A stretch of DNA of 64,000 nt from Streptomyces bacillaris (GTDB lineage Bacteria; Actinomycetota; Actinomycetes; Streptomycetales; Streptomycetaceae). Under the pieces are notes generated by a model. It did not search any database and was not told where the DNA came from. It saw only the letters and a list, made by a program, of their open reading frames with translations. Below are positions 59,330 through 64,000 of this stretch, piece by piece. The DNA lies in NCBI RefSeq assembly GCF_003268675.1, contig NZ_CP029378.1, positions 4,526,001 through 4,590,000 of the forward strand. Direction: 5' to 3'. The position numbers and the translations under genes are program-made. Every line of letters begins with the position of its first letter. Within the stretch, counting starts at the first letter, position 1.

Positions 59330-59962
59330 TCAGACCGTGACCAGGTTGTCCGGGCCCCGGTGCGCGGGCGGGCGGCGGAAGAAGAAGGCCGCCGCCACCC
59401 CGCCCAGCAGCCCGAACAGGTGGCCCTGCCAGCTGACGCCCGAGTCGGTGGGCAGGACGCCCCAGAGCAGTGAGCCGTAGACCACGGCGACGCCGATGCC
59501 TATGAGGACGTCCCAGGGCCTGCGGTCCACGAAGCCGCGCACCAGCAGATAGCCCAGCAGCCCGAAGACCACGCCGGAGGCGCCGAGCGTCACCGTGAAG
59601 TCCGGGGCGGTCAGCCAGACGCCGAGACCGCTGATCACGATGATCGTCGCGACGACGGCGGCGAACCGGCGCAGCCCGCCGAGGGCGGCTATGAAGCCGA
59701 GGACCAGCAGCGGGACGCTGTTGGAGGCGACGTGCTCCCAGCCGCTGTGGAGGAAGGCGGCGGGCACCACATCGCGCAGCTCGGCCATCTCGCGCGGGCT
59801 GATCCCATAGGTGTCCAGCGCGTTTCCGGTCAGGACGTCGATGCCTTCGAGCAGCCAGAGGAGAGCCACCCAGCTCACCATCACGATGCCCGCGGTCAGC
59901 GCGCGTGCGCTGCCGGACATGGTGGAGTTCGTGTCGCGGCCGGTCGTCCAATAATCGCCCAT
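59330..59962 (-). CDS. Rhomboid-family intramembrane serine protease
   Basis: 210 residues, six helices. The catalytic serine is in VTLGASGVVFGLLGYLLVRG and the histidine in VSWQGHLFGLLGGVAAAFFF. FLHSGWEHVASNSVPLLVLG is the helix-2 motif of rhomboids (H/N). It cleaves membrane-spanning substrates, which are unknown here. ATG at 59962. It is divergent from mqnM with about 120 bases between starts. Confidence 0.92.
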   Translation of the reverse strand: MGDYWTTGRDTNSTMSGSARALTAGIVMVSWVALLWLLEGIDVLTGNALDTYGISPREMAELRDVVPAAFLHSGWEHVASNSVPLLVLGFIAALGGLRRFAAVVATIIVISGLGVWLTAPDFTVTLGASGVVFGLLGYLLVRGFVDRRPWDVLIGIGVAVVYGSLLWGVLPTDSGVSWQGHLFGLLGGVAAAFFFRRPPAHRGPDNLVTV

Positions 59963-60083
59963 GGTCTGCCCCTGCCCCCGGGTTGCCCGTCATCCGTTGA
60001 ACGTCCGGGGCCGCCGCCCGGTTCCGGGTGCGGGGCGCCGGGGTGTGCCGGATAGGCTCGCAGATGTGGAATCCGGGAATTCA

Positions 60084-60767
60084 GTGACTGATCAGCAGCG
60101 GCGGCCTTGGATTGTCGGGGTCTCCGGCGCCTCGGGGACCCCGTTCGCCGCCGCCGTCCTGCGCGGGCTGCTGGCGGGCGGCGAGAGCGTGGACCTGGTG
60201 GTGAGCCGGGCCTCGCGGCTCACCCTGCTGGACGAGACCGGCATCGCCTTCCGGGACGCGCACTGGCGCGAGGACCTGCGTTGTTGGCTGGAACGTGGCG
60301 CCGACGGGAAGCCGGACGCCTTCGCGGTGGGCGACGCGGAGCTGGAGCGCGTACGCCACTGGCCGGCCGGTGACCTGGCGGCCGGGCCGTCCTCCGGGTC
60401 GTACCCGGCGAAGGGGATGCTCATCGTGCCGGCCTCGACCGCCTGTGTGGCCGGGGTGGCGCTCGGTCTGTCGAAGGATCTGCTCCAGCGGGCCGCGAGC
60501 GTGACGCTCAAGGAGCGCCGGCCGCTCGTCGTCGCGGTGCGCGAGACCCCGCTGAGCGGCCAGACGCTGAAGCAGATGGTGGCCCTGGACGAGGCGGGCG
60601 CGGTCGTGCTGCCCGCCTCTCCGGCGTTCTACGCGGGCGCGACGCACATCCAGGACCTGGTGGACTTCGTCGCGGGGCGGGTGCTGGACGCGGCCGGGGT
60701 GGAGCACCGGCTGTACCGCCGCTGGGAGGGAGAGCTCGGTGGCGGCTCCCGCAGCCCCGAGGGCTGA
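60084..60767 (+). CDS. mqnM: UbiX-type flavin prenyltransferase
   Basis: 227 residues. IVGVSGASGTPFAAAVLRGL is the flavin-binding SGASG motif. VVSRASRLTLL, MLIVPASTACVAGVALGLSK and RPLVVAVRETPLSGQTLKQM follow, as in UbiX/Pad1. It makes prenylated FMN, the cofactor that MqnL needs, so the two work as a pair. I chose GTG 60084, six bases after GGGA; GTG 60066 is possible. An unusual extra stretch (residues 55-85) separates two blocks. Confidence 0.9.
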   Translation: MTDQQRRPWIVGVSGASGTPFAAAVLRGLLAGGESVDLVVSRASRLTLLDETGIAFRDAHWREDLRCWLERGADGKPDAFAVGDAELERVRHWPAGDLAAGPSSGSYPAKGMLIVPASTACVAGVALGLSKDLLQRAASVTLKERRPLVVAVRETPLSGQTLKQMVALDEAGAVVLPASPAFYAGATHIQDLVDFVAGRVLDAAGVEHRLYRRWEGELGGGSRSPEG

Positions 60768-60783
60768 AGGAGGCGCGCGCGGG

Positions 60784-60930
60784 TCAGCGCTTCTTGGCGG
60801 TGCGCGGCGCGCGGGTCTTGTCGACGCGGTGGGCGGCGGCGGGCTGGTGGGCACGCGAGCGGTTGGCCAGGTCCTGCAGCTCGCGCATCCGGGCGTAGGC
60901 CATCTCGATCGTGTACACGGTGAAGTTCAC
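60784..60930 (-). CDS. Small basic hypothetical protein, 48 residues
   Basis: GTG at 60930 to TGA at 60784, encoding NFTVYTIEMAYARMRELQDL, a helix, then a basic tail ending KTRAPRTAKKR. The AGGAG site overlaps this GTG, so GTG 60918 (44 residues) may be the true start. The composition and codon use look coding. It is divergent from the AsnC gene and convergent with mqnM. Too short for ordinary callers; function unknown. Confidence 0.65.
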   Translation of the reverse strand: MNFTVYTIEMAYARMRELQDLANRSRAHQPAAAHRVDKTRAPRTAKKR

Positions 60931-61051
60931 TCCTGAAGATTCGAAAGCGTTTCTTGGATGTTCTAGAAGATTTGCAGGGTGTCAGCCCTGTATGCCTTAG
61001 ATTCTACACGTAGACTCGCGGTACTGCTGAACAATGGAAGGTTTCAGTCAT

Positions 61052-61507
61052 ATGGACGCGGTGGACAGGCAGCTCATCCAGGCCCTCAGGGAGAACGGCA
61101 GGGCCTCGTACGCCGAGCTGGGGCGGCTCGTGGGGCTCTCCGGGCCCAGCGTCACCGACCGCATCAACCGGCTGGAATCCGCCGGTGTCATCACCGGCTA
61201 CCGCGCCACCGTCGACTCGGCCTCGCTCGGCCTCGGCGTCACCGCGCTGATCGGCATCTCGCTCTCCGACGCCGCCGACCACGAGGACGTGGCGCGCCGC
61301 CTCAAGGACCTCGCGGAGATCGAGGACTGCTGGTTCATCGCGGGCGACGACTCGTACATGCTCAAGGTGCGCGTCGGTGACGTGGACGGCCTGGAGAAGA
61401 CGATCCGGCGCCTGAGCGGCACGAAGGGCGTCTCCCGGACCCGTACGACGATCGTGCTCTCCACCAAGTGGGAGAACCGGGTCGGAGAACTTCCCGAAGA
61501 GGCTTAG
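61052..61507 (+). CDS. Lrp/AsnC-family transcriptional regulator
   Basis: 151 residues. N-terminal helix-turn-helix (RQLIQALRENGRASYAELGR, LVGLSGPSVTDRINRLESAG) and C-terminal RAM ligand domain (LGLGVTALIGISLSDAADHE, WFIAGDDSYMLKVRVGDVDG). Family members sense amino acids. It precedes mqnE by 47 bases on the same strand and is conserved next to it, so it may control menaquinone genes, an inference. I chose ATG 61052 because GGAAGG is nine bases upstream; ATG 61034 overlaps that site. Confidence 0.9.
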   Translation: MDAVDRQLIQALRENGRASYAELGRLVGLSGPSVTDRINRLESAGVITGYRATVDSASLGLGVTALIGISLSDAADHEDVARRLKDLAEIEDCWFIAGDDSYMLKVRVGDVDGLEKTIRRLSGTKGVSRTRTTIVLSTKWENRVGELPEEA

Positions 61508-61554
61508 GCGTACGGTTGGCGGGGTCTGTTGTACGGAGGAATGGAGGCGGCCAG

Positions 61555-62718
61555 GTGGACGCGGGACTCAAGCGCGAGCTGGAGCAGAAGGTCCGGGCCG
61601 GCGAGCGGCTGACCCGCGAGGACGGGATCGCGCTGTACGCGTCCGACGACCTGGCCTGGCTCGGCGGACTGGCCCACGAGGTGCGCACCCGTAAGAACGG
61701 TGACGTGGTGCACTTCAACGTCAACCGCCACCTCAACATGACCAACGTCTGCACCGCCTCGTGCGCGTACTGCTCGTTCCAGCGCAAGCCGGGCGAGAAG
61801 GACGCGTACACGATGCGGATCGAGGAGGCGGTCGGCCTCGCCAAGGCGATGGAGGCCGAGAACCTCACCGAGCTGCACATCGTCAACGGACTCCACCCCA
61901 ACCTCCCCTGGCGCTACTACCCGCGCTCGCTCAGCGCGCTGAAGGAAGCCCTGCCGGACGTGGCGCTCAAGGCGTTCACGGCGACGGAGATCCACCACTT
62001 CGAGACGATCTCCGGGCTGAGCGCCTCCGAGATCCTCGACGAGCTGATCGAGGCCGGTCTCGAATCGCTGACCGGCGGCGGCGCGGAGATCTTCGACTGG
62101 GAGGTCCGCCAGCACATCGTCGACCACAACACCCACTGGGAGGACTGGTCGCGCATCCACCGCCTCGCGCACGAGAAGGGGCTCAAGACCCCGGCGACCA
62201 TGCTGTACGGGCACATCGAGGAGCCCCGCCACCGCGTCGACCACGTGCTGCGGCTGCGCGAGATGCAGGACGAGACCGGCGGCTTCCAGGTCTTCATCCC
62301 GCTGCGCTACCAGCACGACTTCGTCGACATGAAGGACGGCAAGGTCCGCAACAGGCTCCAGGCGCGCACGACGATGGCGACCGGCGCCGAGGCGCTGAAG
62401 ACCTTCGCCGTCTCCCGGCTGCTCTTCGACAACGTGCCCCACGTCAAGGTCTTCTGGGTGATGCACGGCGTGCAGACCGCGCAGCTCGCGCTCCAGCACG
62501 GCGCGGACGACATGGACGGCTCGGTCGTCGAGTACAAGATCACGCACGACGCCGACGACTTCGGTACGCCGAACAAGCTCGGCCGCGAGGACCTGCTCGA
62601 CCTGATCCGCGACGCCGGTTTCCGGCCGGTGGAGCGGAACACGCGGTACGAGATCCTGCGCGAGTACCCGGGGCCGGACGCGGATCTGCGCGAGTCGCCG
62701 CAGCCGATGCGGGTCTGA
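61555..62718 (+). CDS. mqnE: Aminofutalosine synthase (radical SAM)
   Basis: 387 residues. The radical SAM cluster motif CTASCAYCSFQRKPGEKDAY (CxxxCxxC) lies near residue 70. LHIVNGLHPNLPWRYYPRSL, ATEIHHFETISGLSASEILD and GGGAEIFDWEVRQHI are typical of MqnE rather than MqnC. It joins SAM adenosyl with 3-enolpyruvyl-benzoate to form aminofutalosine, an early step. GTG at 61555 with GGAGGC seven bases upstream. A strong terminator follows. Confidence 0.95.
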   Translation: MDAGLKRELEQKVRAGERLTREDGIALYASDDLAWLGGLAHEVRTRKNGDVVHFNVNRHLNMTNVCTASCAYCSFQRKPGEKDAYTMRIEEAVGLAKAMEAENLTELHIVNGLHPNLPWRYYPRSLSALKEALPDVALKAFTATEIHHFETISGLSASEILDELIEAGLESLTGGGAEIFDWEVRQHIVDHNTHWEDWSRIHRLAHEKGLKTPATMLYGHIEEPRHRVDHVLRLREMQDETGGFQVFIPLRYQHDFVDMKDGKVRNRLQARTTMATGAEALKTFAVSRLLFDNVPHVKVFWVMHGVQTAQLALQHGADDMDGSVVEYKITHDADDFGTPNKLGREDLLDLIRDAGFRPVERNTRYEILREYPGPDADLRESPQPMRV

Positions 62719-62754
62719 CCCCCTCCCGTACGCGCTGTACGTACGCCCCGTATG

Positions 62755-62799
62755 TACGAAGAAGCCCCGGCCGTCGTCCCCGGCCGGGGCTTCTTCGTA
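62755..62799. terminator. Hairpin terminator after mqnE
   Basis: Perfect 19-bp stem (62755-62773 with 62781-62799), seven-base loop, ending 13 bases before the next promoter. Confidence 0.9.
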
Positions 62800-62811
62800 C
62801 GGAGAACAGGG

Positions 62812-62841
62812 TTGAGCCACCCAGTGGGTAATGGTTACTCT
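62812..62841 (+). promoter_or_regulatory. Possible leaderless promoter of the GNAT gene
   Basis: TTGAGC at 62812-62817 and TACTCT at 62836-62841 with an 18-base spacer. The predicted start of transcription falls on or just before the ATG at 62848, and there is no ribosome site, so the mRNA may be leaderless. Confidence 0.45.
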
Positions 62842-62847
62842 GGCTCT

Positions 62848-63384
62848 ATGGCACTTACATTTGAGCTGGACCCCGACTTCACTCCCGCCCTCCGCGACGG
62901 CATCACCACCCTGTGGGCCGATGTCACCAACGCCGGCGGAGCCGTCGGGTTCGTCCCGCCCGTCACCCCCGAGGAGATCCGCCCCGATCTGCTCAAGCAC
63001 CTCGTCGCCATCGAGAAGGGGCAGGTCAGGCTGCTGGTCGGCCGGGACGCGGACGGTGCGGTCGCCGCCACCGCCTTCCTCACCCTCAACGACCACCGGC
63101 TGATGCGCCACTGGCTCTGGCTCTACACCGTGATGGTCCACCCCCGCCACCAGGGCCAGGGGTACGGCCGCGACCTCATGGCCGCCGCCGCCGACGCGGC
63201 CCGCTCCATCGAGGGCATCGAGGCCATCCGGCTCACCTGCCGGGGCGGCACCGGCAACGACCGCTTCTACGCGGCCTGCGGCTACAAGGAGGTCGGCCGG
63301 ATCCCCGGGGCGATCCGGGTCGCCCCCGGCGACGACCGCGACGACATCGTCATGCTGCTCCCGCTCGGCCCGGCGGACCTCTGA
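62848..63384 (+). CDS. GNAT-family N-acetyltransferase
   Basis: 178 residues. The acetyl-CoA-binding pyrophosphate loop is VMVHPRHQGQGYGRDLMAAA (Q/RxxGxG/A), after LWLYTVMV, and the C-terminal RFYAACGYKEVGRIPGAIRV is the usual last strand pair. The acceptor cannot be told. ATG at 62848; it may be leaderless. It lies between mqnE and a small membrane protein gene. Confidence 0.88.
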   Translation: MALTFELDPDFTPALRDGITTLWADVTNAGGAVGFVPPVTPEEIRPDLLKHLVAIEKGQVRLLVGRDADGAVAATAFLTLNDHRLMRHWLWLYTVMVHPRHQGQGYGRDLMAAAADAARSIEGIEAIRLTCRGGTGNDRFYAACGYKEVGRIPGAIRVAPGDDRDDIVMLLPLGPADL

Positions 63385-63503
63385 ACCCCGACGGCCCAGC
63401 GGCCCGGCAACCCCCTGAACCGAGAGAATTCGGGCCATGCTTCACTGGACGGGCAGGAGTGTGTGAAGAGACCGAGAGAGTCCACGGGAAGAGAGGGCCT
63501 GCC

Positions 63504-63797
63504 GTGTCCGTTGCCAAGCCGAGCGCGATGATCCGGTACACGGCGTTGCGTCTGCTGATCTTCGTCGGCTGCTTCCTCGTCGCGGGCGTCGCCGTCCACT
63601 ACGGTGTGATCCCCGCCGGCCTCGGCGGCTCCAACATGGTCTGGGTGATCCTGCTCGGCCTCGTGCTCTCCGCCCCGCTCAGCTACGTACTGCTGCGCAA
63701 GCAGCGTGACGAGATGTCCGAGCAGATCGTCTCGACCGTCGACCGGACCAAGGCCCGCCTCGACGCCAACCGGACCCGCGAGGACGCCGTTCAGTAA
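63504..63797 (+). CDS. DUF4229 small membrane protein
   Basis: 97 residues with two helices (LRLLIFVGCFLVAGVAVHYG, MVWVILLGLVLSAPLSYVLL) and a charged tail (KQRDEMSEQIVSTVDRTKAR). The pattern matches DUF4229, common and uncharacterised in actinobacteria. GTG at 63504 with GAGAGG eight bases upstream; the frame upstream is a shadow of the GNAT gene. A hairpin follows. Confidence 0.85.
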   Translation: MSVAKPSAMIRYTALRLLIFVGCFLVAGVAVHYGVIPAGLGGSNMVWVILLGLVLSAPLSYVLLRKQRDEMSEQIVSTVDRTKARLDANRTREDAVQ

Positions 63798-63811
63798 GGT
63801 TCCTCACACCC

Positions 63812-63860
63812 GCCGAGAGCCCCGGACCGGAGCGCACCGCTCCCGTACCGGGGCTTCGGC
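63812..63860 (+). terminator. Imperfect hairpin terminator after the DUF4229 gene
   Basis: Arms about 63812-63834 and 63839-63860 pair with a few mismatches, strongest in AGCCCCGG with CCGGGGCT. Confidence 0.65.
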
Positions 63861-63956
63861 GTTTCCGCGACTGCGGATCGGCGTTCCTGCGGCCGTGGTT
63901 CGGCGTTCCTCCGGTCGCGGGGGCGGTTTGCCCCATGTCTCATGGTCAAAGAAAGG

Positions 63957-63973
63957 CTTTGAGGTTCTCAAAG
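63957..63973. promoter_or_regulatory. 7-bp inverted repeat upstream of a gene running off the window
   Basis: CTTTGAG-GTT-CTCAAAG, in an AT-rich patch 23 bases before an ATG at 63996. A TAACGT hexamer at about 63983-63988 could be a -10. The site could bind a repressor. The gene itself is outside. Confidence 0.4.
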
Positions 63974-64000
63974 TTCAAGTGTTAACGTATTCGACATGAA

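Overview
The window is chromosomal DNA of a Streptomyces. Base composition is very GC-rich with strongly GC-biased third codon positions, starts are often GTG or TTG, and the gene set includes bldN with its anti-sigma gene, the Rex redox regulator, futalosine-type menaquinone genes and bld-type regulators. It is mostly ordinary core genome. I found no rRNA, tRNA, CRISPR array, IS element or prophage. Gene symbols were assigned by recognising protein families and gene order, not by a database search.

Layout. 1-5.7 kb: tail of an MFS transporter, an AcuC-like deacetylase, a phosphatase-like protein, a small excisionase-type HTH regulator, the 32-residue ribosomal protein bS22, an NAD-dependent epimerase and an acyltransferase. 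5.7-8.0 kb (minus strand): rsbN-bldN, the developmental sigma factor and its membrane anti-sigma factor. rsbN carries a one-base frameshift. 8.2-16.0 kb: HAD phosphatase, glutaredoxin, then the redox-controlled rex-hemA-hemC-hemD operon and hemB. 16-21.3 kb: little-known conserved proteins, an AlkD-like protein and a DHFR-fold reductase. 21.4-25.3 kb: two tandem DUF397 genes with their XRE/DUF5753 regulator, a DUF4232 lipoprotein and a membrane-anchored HTH protein. 25.4-28.6 kb: a CoA-transferase/acyl-CoA-dehydrogenase pair behind an iron box. 28.9-35.4 kb: a phospholipase-D-type enzyme, a GvpU-like protein, divergent argS and class I lysS, and galU. 35.7-39.3 kb: a DUF2637 membrane protein and two DUF3558 lipoproteins. 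39.5-45.8 kb: rtcB, a free-standing LAGLIDADG protein, an SDR enzyme, a secreted protein, a small ATPase, a Mut7-C protein, an AraC remnant and a frameshifted hypothetical gene. 46.2-56.3 kb: hemL, a histidine phosphatase, a second iron-box operon with a Fes-like esterase, a deacetylase-like lipoprotein, and the System II cytochrome c maturation genes (resA, ccdA, resB, ccsB). 56.3-63.8 kb: menaquinone genes (mqnL, mqnP, mqnM, mqnE) interspersed with a rhomboid protease, an AsnC regulator, a GNAT enzyme and small membrane proteins.

How the genes work together. Respiration is the main theme. Rex senses NADH/NAD+ and controls its own operon, which makes haem. hemL supplies the aminolevulinate precursor, the Res/Ccd genes attach haem to cytochrome c, and the mqn genes make menaquinone. 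A second theme is development: BldN, RsbN and the BldD-target-like HTH gene, with recognisable BldN- and BldD-type sites. A third is iron: two DmdR/IdeR-type boxes. One drives a CoA-transferase/dehydrogenase pair whose role in iron nutrition I do not recognise. The other drives a siderophore-esterase homologue that has lost its catalytic serine.

Two genes are broken by apparent loss of one G from a G-run (about 6125-6130 and 45622-45626). The shared pattern suggests sequence error or G-tract slippage rather than true decay.
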